Of a stretch of DNA of 64,000 nt, positions 9,542-18,967 are shown piece after piece; position 1 is the stretch's first letter, and every line of letters begins with the position of its first letter. The DNA comes from Alishewanella longhuensis (lineage in GTDB: Bacteria > Pseudomonadota > Gammaproteobacteria > Enterobacterales > Alteromonadaceae), in contig NZ_BNAO01000001.1 in assembly GCF_014653435.1 (NCBI RefSeq), positions 593,739 through 657,738 on the forward strand, in the 5' to 3' direction. Position numbers and translations under genes: made by a program. Under the pieces are notes generated by a model. The model had not been told where the DNA came from and ran no database searches. It was given only the letters and a program-made list of their open reading frames with translations.

Positions 9542-9699
9542 AGTGAATTATGTAGCCCTAAAAAAGAAGGCGCAGAATCTAGCACAAAAAAACAGCAACT
9601 GGCAATTGGTCTGAAGGGTAGTGGCTAACTTTTTATATTGGTATAGCGCAGCTTGTATTTTGACAGTATTGACAACAAGAGCCGTACCCGGAGGTAATA

Positions 9700-10575
9700 A
9701 TGAAGTTCTTTAATCAACTAACGACAACGCAACGCCGCGGGGGGCTTGTGCTGGCGATCTTGGTGCTGAGTTTAATATTATATAACGGCGTGTTACAGCA
9801 ACGGCTGGTCAATCCTTTATTGGCTCCGCTGGATCAGCAAGCGCAGCAAGTGTTACAGCGCAGTTTATTGCTTAGCAGTGCGTCTTTCGCAACCGCCAGG
9901 CTAATTGACCGCGGTATAGCCTTTGTTTCTGAGGCACAATTTAGCGTGGGGGTCGCCAGCATTAAACCTGGTCAGATGCTTAAACCACTGCAAGATATGG
10001 CTGTACGCTATTCCGATATGATGGTGCTGGCAATGGCATCGGTAGGTTTGCAGTTATTTTTACTGGAGTTTGGCAAGGTGGCAGCTTTACCGCTATTTGG
10101 TAGCGGTGCCGTCGTTGCAGCTTTGCTCTGGTTAGTCGGGCCTGCAGGTTGGCGACCCTTGTTAACTTATATATTTCGTAGTTTTATGGTGCTGCTTATC
10201 TTGGTGCGAATTGGCATTCCGTTAGCGGCAGTAGCGGTGGGGCAGTTATCAGGATGGGTGTTAGAACCACAAAGGCTGGCAGCGGAGGCGGCACTTAGTG
10301 TAGAAACGGCACAGCTACAGCAAGTGGAGCAACCGTTGGGATCACCCGATGACGGTGCCTTGGCCTGGCTAAAACAGCTTGCCGCGAATGCCAACGAGTT
10401 GTTTGCAGCGGTGAGAGCTTTCTCTGATAGCATGGTAGAAAAGTTTATTCAATTGATAGTGGTATACAGCCTGCAAACACTGATCTTTCCATTGTTGTCA
10501 TTATACTTGCTCTGGCAACTGGGATGCTGGTTGGTGCGCCGCCCCTTACCTGTAGCGTTGCAGCCTGTGTCCTAA
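9700..10575 (+). CDS. Predicted integral membrane protein, unknown function
   Basis: 291 aa. The ATG is preceded by GGAGG 5-6 bp upstream. Hydrophobic segments lie at about 14-34, 107-127, 130-150, 158-180 and 253-278. The stretch between segments 1 and 2 (about 35-105) is probably periplasmic, and a polar loop at about 185-250 precedes the last helix. I do not recognise a characterised family. It stands alone between a divergent GGDEF gene and a convergent TonB receptor gene, with a shared terminator downstream. Confidence 0.75.
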   Translation: MKFFNQLTTTQRRGGLVLAILVLSLILYNGVLQQRLVNPLLAPLDQQAQQVLQRSLLLSSASFATARLIDRGIAFVSEAQFSVGVASIKPGQMLKPLQDMAVRYSDMMVLAMASVGLQLFLLEFGKVAALPLFGSGAVVAALLWLVGPAGWRPLLTYIFRSFMVLLILVRIGIPLAAVAVGQLSGWVLEPQRLAAEAALSVETAQLQQVEQPLGSPDDGALAWLKQLAANANELFAAVRAFSDSMVEKFIQLIVVYSLQTLIFPLLSLYLLWQLGCWLVRRPLPVALQPVS

Positions 10576-10599
10576 TACTTGCTTCGTGTTCCCTCTGCA

Positions 10600-10627
10600 A
10601 AAAAGGCCTGCACTTGCAGGCCTTGTT
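10600..10627. terminator. Bidirectional terminator between convergent genes
   Basis: GGCCTGC-ACTT-GCAGGCC (10605-10622), preceded by AAAA and followed by TTGTTTT, so it can serve both the membrane-protein gene and the TonB receptor gene on the other strand. Confidence 0.85.
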
Positions 10628-10647
10628 TTAACTACTGCGTTTAAAGA

Positions 10648-13416
10648 TTAAAAACCTGGCTGATAACGGATAGCGATACCAAAGGTACGCCCCTGTACTG
10701 GATAATCGCTTACGGTATTAAAGTGGTTAGCGCCTGATAGTGGCAACGGTGGCGCCTTATCGGTCAGGTTATCAATACCGGCATTAAGCGTAACGTCGTC
10801 CGTCACACGCCAGGATGCTGCTAAATCCAGATAGTTTTGGGCGCCGATACCGACATTGCGATTCGCGGCATTCTCTACAGCACCGATGCGTCGCCAGCCT
10901 AATTGTACGCCGAGTGTATCCAGGTTCCAATCCAGCGTTACCCGATGTTTATAATCAGATTGCAGCAAACTGGCGAAGTCTCCTGAGCAAGCCCCGCCAT
11001 AAGTCCCCTTACAATCAATTGCCGCAACAGTGGCATTGTTTTGCCGGCTTTGTTTAGTAATAAAGGTACCTTGGAAGCTGGCTTTAAAACTACCGCCCAT
11101 AGCTTTTGGTGCCGCGAAACGATAATTGATGGCTAAATCTACGCCCGCTTGTTCAATAGCTGCCAAGTTAAAATCGTTAACAATGGCGGTACTTATTAAA
11201 CCGGTAGTGGGGTTACGCAATACGGCATCACACAAGGGGTTACCCGCCACAGGGTTGTCGATATAGCAGTTCTTTAATGCTGCAGCAGGCTGAATTTGAC
11301 TTACGGCATCGGTGATTTCGATATTGTAATAGTCGATAGTGGTATCAAAACCGCTTAAGAAGCTGGGAGTTAATACTAAACCCAGCGTAGTAGATTTAGC
11401 TTGCTCGGGTTTAATATTGGGGTTACCCCCGAAAGTATAGGCGGCAGTTGAGGCATCAAAAGGCGTGCCAACCGGCGCTGCGCCATAGCGCGCGCACTGT
11501 TCCGCATTACCGGTACCTAGCAAACATGGATCGCCATCATAACGACCGGCAAAACGCGGTACAAACTGCTCACTGGTTTGGTCAAACAAGGCGAGAGACA
11601 AACCGGTGATAGGACTGGCGAATTCGCCAAGATTAGGGGCACGAAATGCGGTTTGATAACTACCGCGAACCCGCACCTGGCGGTTGATAGCCCAGTTTAG
11701 CCCCAGTTTGTAGGTATTCTCAGCATCGGTATTGGAATATTCAGAAATCCGGTAGGCAGCTTCAAAATCCAGTTGGTCGGCAAAGGGTTTGTCGAGCAGC
11801 AACGGCACTAATATTTCGGCATAGGTTTCTTTACTGTCAAAACCAGCATTCATATCAAATACGCTTACTGCGGCAAAGCTGGTGCCATTGCGAAAGGCGT
11901 CGCCTGGCGTTTGTAAACCGGTTTCTTTGCGATACTCATATCCTAAGGCGAAATTAACCGGGCCTGCAGGTAATTCAAATAACGGCGAGGAATCGCCAGA
12001 CAAGGTGACTGCAGTAACGCTTTGGGTTCTTTCGCGGTTTGAATAGAGCAAAGGGACACTAAAATCCGTTAAATCCAAATTAGGATTAAACAAATCAACA
12101 CTATTGGCCAAGGCAGCAAAACGGCTACCACCGCTGTTATTCAGGCGATAGGCATTATTATATATAGTGGATGTTTCATCGGTACGACCATATTGGGCAT
12201 AAGCATCATAACGTAGAGTGTCGGTGATAAAACCACGCAGGCCCAACTGGAACTGGCTTGCTTCGCGAACCGCCTTAGTATTTTGTACTCCAAGTCCTAA
12301 ATTACGTTCAACATTAACCCGGGCATTACCTGCGGCGTCAAAGGTTAAACGATCGCGAATAGCGGGAGAGAGAAAAGGGTTGCTGCTGTTTAGTGTTACC
12401 GTTTCATTCACTGATATTGGTGTTTGACCACTGGCGCCAGCACCGGTGACTTTCACTTTGGCATACATACCACGGCCATATAGTTCGACATGCTCGCTCA
12501 AATCTACGCCAAAAAACAAGCCGGCCGATAGCCGATCCATCGGTTGTGTTAAATAGCGATCACCTGTTACGTTGACGGTATTTCGCCCGCTGGTGATAGC
12601 GCCGCTATCATTAATACCAAAGCTATTGCCAGTGGCAACATCGGTATAAAAACCGCCGGTATTGATCATGCTACCGCTATTTTGGATAGCCCAGCTGCGC
12701 TCTTTGGCCAACAATGGCTTGCGTTCAGAATAACCGATATAGCCAGTAAGATGACCTCTGCCGCCAGCAATATCGCCGCCAAAAATAGCCTCAGTGTTAA
12801 GCTTCTCACCACCGCCGTCAGCAACTTCATAACTACTGGATAGCTCTACACCATCAAAAGTATCGTTCATAATAAAGTTAACCACCCCCGCCACGGCATC
12901 CGCACCGTATACGGCTGCCGCACCGCCGGTTAATACATCTACTCGTTTAATTAGGCCTGCAGGGATAATATTCACGTCTACTGCGTTGCGAAAGCTAAAA
13001 GGAACAGCGCGAGTACCGTTAATTAATACCAAAGTGCGGTTTTGCCCTAAACCACGTAAATCAATAGTGGAAGAACCAAGCGAATCGCCTACTGTTGCGC
13101 CTGTGGCGTTGGCTCCGGCAGCCGCTTGCGGTAACTTGGCCGAAATATCTTCCACGTTAACTGCGCGATCCAACTGAATTTGTACTTCATCAACTGATGT
13201 GACTGGGCTAGAGCTCACCAGTTCAGTGCGGGCTATACGGGAGCCGGTGATAGTGATAACTTCAGTTTTTGCCGCCTGTTCGCTACTTGCTGTCGTATCG
13301 TCAGTTTGCTGGGCAAGAGCGATATGGCTGCACAGTGCCAATTGCACCGCAGCAGTTACTAAGGATAGGCGACGCCATTGCGAACGCGGGTTGCTGGATA
13401 CAGGGAGTGACTGCAT
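10648..13416 (-). CDS. TonB-dependent outer-membrane receptor (second)
   Basis: 922 aa with an extended signal peptide (cut after IALAQ, about residue 36). The TonB-box/plug start is EVITITGSRIARTEL; the plug motifs are STIDLRGLGQNRTLVLINGTR and GGAAAVYGADAVAGVVNF. A long beta-barrel ends in RYQPGF with a terminal aromatic. It has the same architecture as the receptor at 5.4 kb but is clearly divergent, so it is not a recent tandem copy. The substrate is unknown. The upstream spacer to anmK (13417-13630) is AT-rich and must hold two divergent promoters. Confidence 0.93.
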   Translation of the reverse strand: MQSLPVSSNPRSQWRRLSLVTAAVQLALCSHIALAQQTDDTTASSEQAAKTEVITITGSRIARTELVSSSPVTSVDEVQIQLDRAVNVEDISAKLPQAAAGANATGATVGDSLGSSTIDLRGLGQNRTLVLINGTRAVPFSFRNAVDVNIIPAGLIKRVDVLTGGAAAVYGADAVAGVVNFIMNDTFDGVELSSSYEVADGGGEKLNTEAIFGGDIAGGRGHLTGYIGYSERKPLLAKERSWAIQNSGSMINTGGFYTDVATGNSFGINDSGAITSGRNTVNVTGDRYLTQPMDRLSAGLFFGVDLSEHVELYGRGMYAKVKVTGAGASGQTPISVNETVTLNSSNPFLSPAIRDRLTFDAAGNARVNVERNLGLGVQNTKAVREASQFQLGLRGFITDTLRYDAYAQYGRTDETSTIYNNAYRLNNSGGSRFAALANSVDLFNPNLDLTDFSVPLLYSNRERTQSVTAVTLSGDSSPLFELPAGPVNFALGYEYRKETGLQTPGDAFRNGTSFAAVSVFDMNAGFDSKETYAEILVPLLLDKPFADQLDFEAAYRISEYSNTDAENTYKLGLNWAINRQVRVRGSYQTAFRAPNLGEFASPITGLSLALFDQTSEQFVPRFAGRYDGDPCLLGTGNAEQCARYGAAPVGTPFDASTAAYTFGGNPNIKPEQAKSTTLGLVLTPSFLSGFDTTIDYYNIEITDAVSQIQPAAALKNCYIDNPVAGNPLCDAVLRNPTTGLISTAIVNDFNLAAIEQAGVDLAINYRFAAPKAMGGSFKASFQGTFITKQSRQNNATVAAIDCKGTYGGACSGDFASLLQSDYKHRVTLDWNLDTLGVQLGWRRIGAVENAANRNVGIGAQNYLDLAASWRVTDDVTLNAGIDNLTDKAPPLPLSGANHFNTVSDYPVQGRTFGIAIRYQPGF

Positions 13417-13630
13417 TTTTAGGTTCCTTTTTTAACCGGAATGTTTTGGGTAAGTTTTGAATTATTTATACGTTATTAACTTTGCGTTGTTGAATATATA
13501 TACCAGAATGCCCTATTATTCAAATTAATATTTCAGAATTCTGCCAGGTTTCATGTATAAAATATACGAGCTCGGCTAGCAGAATCGACTTCAGAGCAAG
13601 CAGTGTTTCAGCATTTAAGTGAGAGGGCTT

Positions 13631-14830
13631 ATGCATCACCATATCGAAAAACTGTATCAAAGCGCTGCTAAGCCGCAGCGCAAAATTATTGGCCTAATGA
13701 GCGGCACCTCGTTAGATGGTCTGGATATCGCATTATGTTCTATCAGCGGTGATGGACTAGATACTCAGGTTACGCTAGAACGTTTTACTACGGTGAGTTA
13801 TCAGAATGACTACCGGCAGCGGGTACGTTCGGTGTTTTCAAAGCGTGATGTTGATTTGCAAACGGTGACCTTGTTAAACCCCTGGATAGGGATAGAGCAT
13901 GGCCGGATGATTAACCAGTGCTTAGCCGACTGGCAAATACCAGCCGCACAGATAGATGTTATTGCCAGCCATGGCCAAACTGTTTTTCATTGTCCGTTAC
14001 GTCAGCATAATGATCAGCGCTGGGGCAATGCGACGTTGCAACTCGGTGATGGTGATCATTTAGCGGTGACCACCGGTATCACCACCATCAGTGATTTTCG
14101 GCAAAAGCATATAGCCGCAGGTGGTGAGGGTGCGCCGTTGGCGGTGTACGGTGATTACTTGTTGTTTAGCTCAGCAAGCGAAAACCGCATTATGCTGAAT
14201 ATCGGCGGTATTGCTAACCTAACCTGGTTGCCGAAAAGTCGCGATGCAAATTCGGTGTTTAGCACTGATATTGGCCCAGGCAATACTATGATGGATGCGT
14301 ATATCCAGCAGTTAATGCCAGGGCAATTGTTCGATGAAGGCGCTAAGCTCGCCTTGCAGGGGCAGGTCTCCGCGAAGTTGTTGGCAGCGTTAAAACAAGA
14401 TCCGTTTTTTGCCTTAGGCTTTCCGAAAACGACCGGCCCAGAAGTGTTTAACCTTAACTATTTAGCCCGGGCGCAGCAAATTAGCGGTACAAGCGCTTTG
14501 GCTCCGGCGGACGTAATGGCCACATTGAACCAGTTTAGCGCGCAAATGATTATTGGCGCTATTCAGCAGAGCTGCGCCGCAGAAAATTGTGTAATTTATG
14601 CCAGTGGTGGTGGTATTCACAATCCGATGCTAATGAGCCAATTGCAACAGGCCTTGCCACAATATCGCATTACCACAACGGCCGAGTTGGCCATTAATCC
14701 GGATGCTAAAGAGGCGGTATTGTTTGCTATTTTGGCTAACGAGTGCCTAGTTGGCGGCAAACAGCGCTTTAGCAATGCCCGTGAAGGGATCCCCGGTGTA
14801 ACGATGGGAAAAATTAGTTTTGCCGATTAA
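13631..14830 (+). CDS. anmK: 1,6-anhydro-N-acetylmuramic acid kinase
   Basis: 399 aa cytosolic sugar kinase of peptidoglycan recycling. It hydrolyses and phosphorylates 1,6-anhydroMurNAc to MurNAc-6-phosphate. The ATP-binding loop GLMSGTSLDGLD is at 21-32; NIGGIANLTWLP and DIGPGNTMMDAYI carry the catalytic and phosphate-binding residues; ASGGGIHNPMLM lies near the C-terminus. The ATG at 13631 is preferred over the GTG at 13619 because GAGAGGG lies between them and is correctly spaced for the ATG. The next gene follows after about 76 bp. Confidence 0.95.
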   Translation: MHHHIEKLYQSAAKPQRKIIGLMSGTSLDGLDIALCSISGDGLDTQVTLERFTTVSYQNDYRQRVRSVFSKRDVDLQTVTLLNPWIGIEHGRMINQCLADWQIPAAQIDVIASHGQTVFHCPLRQHNDQRWGNATLQLGDGDHLAVTTGITTISDFRQKHIAAGGEGAPLAVYGDYLLFSSASENRIMLNIGGIANLTWLPKSRDANSVFSTDIGPGNTMMDAYIQQLMPGQLFDEGAKLALQGQVSAKLLAALKQDPFFALGFPKTTGPEVFNLNYLARAQQISGTSALAPADVMATLNQFSAQMIIGAIQQSCAAENCVIYASGGGIHNPMLMSQLQQALPQYRITTTAELAINPDAKEAVLFAILANECLVGGKQRFSNAREGIPGVTMGKISFAD

Positions 14831-14906
14831 GCTGTTTTTGCCTGGCGAAATTTATTAAACTTATTGTAACAATAGGTTTATAGCAGTTAAATGGCCAGGA
14901 GCATGG

Positions 14907-15476
14907 ATGAGATTTCAATATAGCGTATTAGGATTTGCCACATTTTTGGGATTAACCAGTGTGGCGTTGCCTGCTCAGGCCAATTCGAGCCAGGTATTAG
15001 GTTTTTTTGCCGAGAGTAGCGGTGATTTATATGCTAAAGGTGTGGCAATAGCCTGGCGGCAAAGTGATAACTCGCCTTACTATGCCGATGTCGGGTTGAG
15101 CTATCAGCAGCTACGGCTGCGGGATACGCCAGCGGAATATCGGCGAGACCAAATTTCACCTTTTTTTGTAACGGGGAGGGTTGGCATTAAGGCACCGGTG
15201 AGTCCATATTTTCAAGTGGGTGTTGATGTGGCGCATCTGGTCAAGTCGCTCTTTGAAGAGTATGGCGAGTCCTGCTGCAATGTCAGTGCGCAGTTAGGCG
15301 TGACCTTGTTAGCGGATTCGCCAGTGCAGATAGACTTATATGGTACCTGGTACAGCGTTAAGTACAGCACGGGTTATTCGCAGGATCGCTATCAAAATGA
15401 TCGCTGGCAGTCTCGTGAGGAGTACAAGCGTTTCTCTCCCCTTGGGGTTGGCATGCGGCTTAGTCTGCTTTTTTAG
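14907..15476 (+). CDS. Small outer-membrane beta-barrel-like protein, unknown function
   Basis: 189 aa. Signal peptide of about 25 residues (cut after AQA). The rest alternates short amphipathic strands with turns and ends in LSLLF with a C-terminal phenylalanine, as expected of an 8-stranded outer-membrane barrel. A CC pair near the middle (GESCCNVS) is notable. AGGAG is spaced 5 bp from the ATG; an ATG 4 bp earlier is out of frame and stops at once. It follows anmK on the same strand and may be co-transcribed. No named family recognised. Confidence 0.7.
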   Translation: MRFQYSVLGFATFLGLTSVALPAQANSSQVLGFFAESSGDLYAKGVAIAWRQSDNSPYYADVGLSYQQLRLRDTPAEYRRDQISPFFVTGRVGIKAPVSPYFQVGVDVAHLVKSLFEEYGESCCNVSAQLGVTLLADSPVQIDLYGTWYSVKYSTGYSQDRYQNDRWQSREEYKRFSPLGVGMRLSLLF

Positions 15477-15500
15477 TCTGGCAGGGGATAGCGGTTGAAT

Positions 15501-16145
15501 TTAAAGCCAGCCGTACAACATAAAGAAACTATAGTGCTGCTCTTCGTGGTCTTTACTCAGAAAGGTTGCTTGAATTTGTTCTGAGGTAGCAAACTTCGAC
15601 AGCATTGGCATAGCTGCCTTACGTAATTGCGGATTATCATACTGCAACATGGCGATACAAAGGGTGTCAGAACAATTTAACTGCAACAGCGTACCCAATG
15701 CATAATGGTTAAACTGTTGCTGTAATTGCTGTTGTCTTTGATAAGTACTGGTGTTAGTAGCCTGCTGCTCCAACTGCCACATGGCTTGCTGTAATTGTTC
15801 AGGATTTAGCTTAAGCACGCTTTCGGTTAAATTTAACGTCGCTGTATTTTCTTCCATCTGTATCAGCTCTGCTAAATCATAAATTGCTGACTGAGAGCTT
15901 GCCTCAGCAGGGACATCAATAGTGTCTGTTGGCAATGTTGCTGCCGCAGCAACAACATTGCCAGCGGGCACCAGGCTGCCAGCAGTCATTAAAGTGGCTT
16001 GGGCAGGAATAACGGTGTCTGTTTGTTGAGCGGCTTGGCTTGCTGCGGCAGGGGCCGCAAGCTGTTTACCCGACCACTTGCCTGCTTGATATACCAGGGT
16101 GGCCGTAATAATAAGCGCTAATATGATGAAGATGGTTTTTTGCAT
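15501..16145 (-). CDS. Membrane-anchored protein of unknown function
   Basis: 214 aa. One N-terminal transmembrane helix (about 4-22) or uncleaved signal anchor, then an Ala/Gln/Pro-rich low-complexity stretch (about 30-85), then a helical C-terminal domain with a glutamine-rich coiled segment (QRQQQLQQQF) and a CSDTLC pair that could form a disulfide in the periplasm. AGGAAG precedes the ATG. No homologous family recognised. It is convergent with the preceding barrel gene. Confidence 0.65.
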   Translation of the reverse strand: MQKTIFIILALIITATLVYQAGKWSGKQLAAPAAASQAAQQTDTVIPAQATLMTAGSLVPAGNVVAAAATLPTDTIDVPAEASSQSAIYDLAELIQMEENTATLNLTESVLKLNPEQLQQAMWQLEQQATNTSTYQRQQQLQQQFNHYALGTLLQLNCSDTLCIAMLQYDNPQLRKAAMPMLSKFATSEQIQATFLSKDHEEQHYSFFMLYGWL

Positions 16146-16264
16146 ATTGCTTCCTGCTCTTTTTTTGCCCTTTTAATGAACAGTCAGGATTAAGTAAAAC
16201 GTGACATTAGTCAATATTATTGATGGAGGGCGTTGGTTTAATGGCGAGTGGTAAGGTAGGGGGA

Positions 16265-16323
16265 ACCGCAGGCGGCGCTGGCTTGCTCAGGATCACTCTG
16301 AGAAGACCTGCTTTACCTGCGGT
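16265..16323. repeat. 59-bp two-tier inverted repeat in the 205-bp spacer
   Basis: ACCGCAGG (16265-16272) pairs with CCTGCGGT (16316-16323). Inside, CTCAG (16286-16290) pairs with CTGAG (16298-16302). There is no T-run on either side, so it is not a standard terminator. It lies just past the DUF4097 gene stop and could be a transcript 3'-end structure or a REP-like element. Confidence 0.45.
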
Positions 16324-16350
16324 GACTTAGCTCGCAACTTAACAACGGGG

Positions 16351-17310
16351 TTAGTCTTTCTTCAATTCCAATCGGCCACTTACTGTGTTGATATCAATAT
16401 TGCCGCTACCGTTCCCAGCACTAAATTGCAGGTTTGAGGCTGGACCATACTTAGCGCGGGTGGGTTGATCAGCAGTTAAGGTATTCTTTATACTGCCACC
16501 GGCAGAGGTTTTCATACTGACTCTGGCATCCAGGTTAGCCGGCAGTTTTACCTCGAATTTACCGCTGACTGAGCTACCTTTTATTCTTGGTGCAGTTTGG
16601 TTTTTCAATTCAATTTCCACACTACCATTAACACTGGAAACTTCTATTTGCTGTGTACCGTCCAGCTCTATATCCACTTCGCCATTCACTACTGTTACCA
16701 TCAACTCTTGCGGGCGACTATCCAGCTCAATTTTGCCATTTACTGATTCTACCGACATCCGACCGCTGCCAGCTTTATCTGCGATTTTGCCATTGACGGT
16801 TTTTAACCGCAGCTGGCCTTGTAAGGCTTCGCTTTCGATCTTGCCATTTACAGTAGTTAGTTCAACCGTATTGGTAAGCTGCCGGGCTTTAATATCACCA
16901 TTGACGGTGGTGATTTGGCTGCCACCCTGGATGCCAGTAGCAGAAACATCAACGTTAACGCCTTTAAATTCAACATTACTGCCAGCGGGTACTTCAATCA
17001 CCAACGCCGAGCCCGCGGTTTTGTTGTTATTGCGCTCATGCAACTGCCTGGGCATCTTTACAATAAAGCGGGTAAAACCGCCGGCAGACTCCAGTTCAAA
17101 ACCTTCGGCTTTTTCATCCAGTTTTCCCGACACCTTAAATTGGTTACCGCTGGCTGGACGAATTTCTACGTTGCCACGCTGTACATCCAGAGTGATGTTT
17201 TCATTACTGCTCACCTGGCGTTCTTCATTAATGCTCTGTTGGCTACTGGCAAATGCCAGTGTGCTAAGCAGTAACAAGGTTAAAGCGGTACTTATAATTT
17301 TGCTTTTCAT
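16351..17310 (-). CDS. DUF4097-family secreted protein with repeated VNGxIE motifs
   Basis: 319 aa from the ATG at 17310, which has AAGGAAA upstream and begins a signal peptide (MKSKIISTALTLLLLSTLAFA). The body is a series of about 20-residue repeats of the form TVNGKIE (seen around DIKARQL, KIESEAL, KIADKAG, KIELDSR, EVDIELD, SVEIELK), building a parallel beta-solenoid typical of DUF4097. It is last in an operon behind an ECF sigma factor and its anti-sigma gene, so it is probably an envelope-stress target; its molecular role is unknown. Confidence 0.85.
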   Translation of the reverse strand: MKSKIISTALTLLLLSTLAFASSQQSINEERQVSSNENITLDVQRGNVEIRPASGNQFKVSGKLDEKAEGFELESAGGFTRFIVKMPRQLHERNNNKTAGSALVIEVPAGSNVEFKGVNVDVSATGIQGGSQITTVNGDIKARQLTNTVELTTVNGKIESEALQGQLRLKTVNGKIADKAGSGRMSVESVNGKIELDSRPQELMVTVVNGEVDIELDGTQQIEVSSVNGSVEIELKNQTAPRIKGSSVSGKFEVKLPANLDARVSMKTSAGGSIKNTLTADQPTRAKYGPASNLQFSAGNGSGNIDINTVSGRLELKKD

Positions 17311-17326
17311 AACGATTTCCTTTGGG

Positions 17327-17782
17327 TTAGTAATATACCGGCGTAACATCAGTAAGCATGCTGACGTAATCCAGTTGTTGTTGATATAAGCTCAGTAATT
17401 GTTGTTGGAGCTTGGGATCCTCAGGGTAAAACCCCAACGCTTGCTGTACCTGACTGATGGCGTGTTGCCACAATGCTAGTTGCCACTGCCAATCGCCATA
17501 GGCTTCATCTATCTGTTCGATGGATGCTAGTTGCAAGCTAAGCCGTTGCTGATATTGCTGTTCCAATTGTGCCACCGTGAGTGCAGGGTTCTCACCAGCG
17601 GGCTGCCACCAAATCAGCGCAAACAAAGCGAGTGCTGCCGCGAGGCCACCGCTAAGCCATAGCCAGTTGTGTTTGTGTGAGCGAGCTGGCAATCTATTTG
17701 CCAATGCCGGCCAGAGATCCTGTTCAGGAAAGCGCTCTGCTGGTAAGGAGGCCAGTAAAGTGTCTAATTCATTGTTTTGCAT
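17327..17782 (-). CDS. Probable anti-sigma factor (single-pass membrane protein)
   Basis: 151 aa. An N-terminal cytoplasmic segment (1-38) has the LDTLLASLPAERFPEQDLWPALANRL pattern common in anti-ECF proteins. One transmembrane helix spans about 40-60, and the periplasmic part (about 62-151) is helical and Gln-rich. Its start overlaps the end of the sigma gene by 14 bp, which implies translational coupling and stoichiometric production. Assignment rests on topology and gene order, since anti-sigma sequences diverge fast. There is no zinc-binding HxxxCxxC motif. Confidence 0.8.
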   Translation of the reverse strand: MQNNELDTLLASLPAERFPEQDLWPALANRLPARSHKHNWLWLSGGLAAALALFALIWWQPAGENPALTVAQLEQQYQQRLSLQLASIEQIDEAYGDWQWQLALWQHAISQVQQALGFYPEDPKLQQQLLSLYQQQLDYVSMLTDVTPVYY

Positions 17783-18284
17783 TTAACCACTCCTGCAACA
17801 ATTGTCTGGCGCGATGATATTGTGCTTTGCTACTGCCTTCGGCGATGTTAAGTAAGCTGGCAATTTCCTGATGCTGATATCCTTCCACGGCAAATAAAAC
17901 AAAGACAGCTCGTGCTTGACTCGGTAGACGCAAGATCAATTTGTCTAGTTGATGTTGCTCCTGTTCCTGAGCCACTTCAGGGATATCTGTGTATGTTTCA
18001 TCAATCAATCGGGCTACCTTGTCGTGCCGCCACATATCTATGGCGGTGCGCACCGCGATACGATGCAGCCAAGTCGCAAACTGGCTATCGCCGCGAAAGT
18101 CCGGTAGCTGCTGCCAGACTTTAATAAAGGTTTCCTGTACAGCCTCTTCTGCTTTGGCTTGGTTCGCCAGCAAACGCAAGCTTATGGCATACACCCGGCC
18201 TAAGTAGTTTTTATACAGTTGTTCATAGGCGGCTTTGTCACCGGCAATGACAAGGTGTAACATAGTGCGTTCGTCTTGTAGCAT
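17769..18284 (-). CDS. RNA polymerase ECF-type sigma factor
   Basis: 171 aa, a normal ECF length. Region 2 covers about 8-80 (YEQLYKNYLGRVYAISLRLL, then the 2.4 helix FATWLHRIAVRTAIDMWR). Region 4 covers about 115-168 (LPSQARAVFVLFAVEGYQHQEIASLLNIAEGSSKAQYHRARQLL), a complete -35-recognition HTH. It heads the operon sigma / anti-sigma / DUF4097 and is likely autoregulated. The ribosome site is weak (AGG about 7 bp upstream). The specific stimulus is unknown. Confidence 0.93.
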   Translation of the reverse strand: MLQDERTMLHLVIAGDKAAYEQLYKNYLGRVYAISLRLLANQAKAEEAVQETFIKVWQQLPDFRGDSQFATWLHRIAVRTAIDMWRHDKVARLIDETYTDIPEVAQEQEQHQLDKLILRLPSQARAVFVLFAVEGYQHQEIASLLNIAEGSSKAQYHRARQLLQEWLNAKQ

Positions 18285-18376
18285 GTAATAGCCTGTTGTG
18301 TTGTATGGCAGGTTAGTCGTTGCCAGGTTGGAAAAGGTTTAAATGACCTGAAAACATTTTTGATTAAGGATAAACG

Positions 18377-18952
18377 TTGATTAGACTTTTAGGTTGTTTA
18401 GTATGTTTTAGCGCCATGGTGCAGGCGGGCTCGCCATCCACGCCGGAACGAACTTTTTGGCAGGCACTTGCTCAGCACTGCGGCAACGCTTATGCGGGGG
18501 TTTTAGCGGTAAAGCGCACTGATCGGCCGGATATTTTAGCTGGCGATGAGCAACTGGTGGTGCATTTTCGAGAGTGTGAGGACAACTTGTTGGCGCTACC
18601 TTTTCATATTGGTAAGGCAGATGGCAGCTGGGATCGATCCCGCACCTGGCGCTATACTTGGCAGGGCTCGCAACTAGAGCTACGACATGATCATCGCTTA
18701 GCCAATGGTGAGCCTGATCTGGAAAACACCTTATATGGTGGTGTAAGCATTGAGGGTAATGCTGAGGTGCAGCGTTTTTTATTTGCTGAGCGCACCGCAG
18801 AAAATGGCGATGCCCTGGGCTGGCAAATTGAAATTGTGCCAGGGGAGCGCTACAGCTACGGAACCTTTAGCGGCGCCAACTGGACTTGGCGCCTGGATTT
18901 TGATTTACGTAAATCACTTAGTGAATTGCCCCCTGCTCCCTGGGGGTTTTAA
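18377..18952 (+). CDS. Conserved secreted protein, unknown function (TTG start)
   Basis: 191 aa. The start is TTG at 18377 with AAGGA 7 bp upstream. A short signal peptide (about 1-18, MIRLLGCLVCFSAMVQA) follows. Features recalled from an unnamed proteobacterial family are QHCGNAYAG near the N-terminus, a CEDNLLALPF segment, DRSRTWRYTW, RHDHRLANGEPD, LYGG and PGERYSYGTF. The two cysteines (about C36 and C75) may form a disulfide. It is divergent from the ECF sigma gene, sharing a 92-bp spacer. Confidence 0.72.
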   Translation: MIRLLGCLVCFSAMVQAGSPSTPERTFWQALAQHCGNAYAGVLAVKRTDRPDILAGDEQLVVHFRECEDNLLALPFHIGKADGSWDRSRTWRYTWQGSQLELRHDHRLANGEPDLENTLYGGVSIEGNAEVQRFLFAERTAENGDALGWQIEIVPGERYSYGTFSGANWTWRLDFDLRKSLSELPPAPWGF

Positions 18953-18967
18953 GCAGGAGCGAGCGAC

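Noticed and set aside
16733-17389. 218-aa plus-strand ORF over the DUF4097 gene
   Set aside because: Antisense shadow of a repetitive gene whose minus-strand frame has a signal peptide, ribosome site and family repeats.
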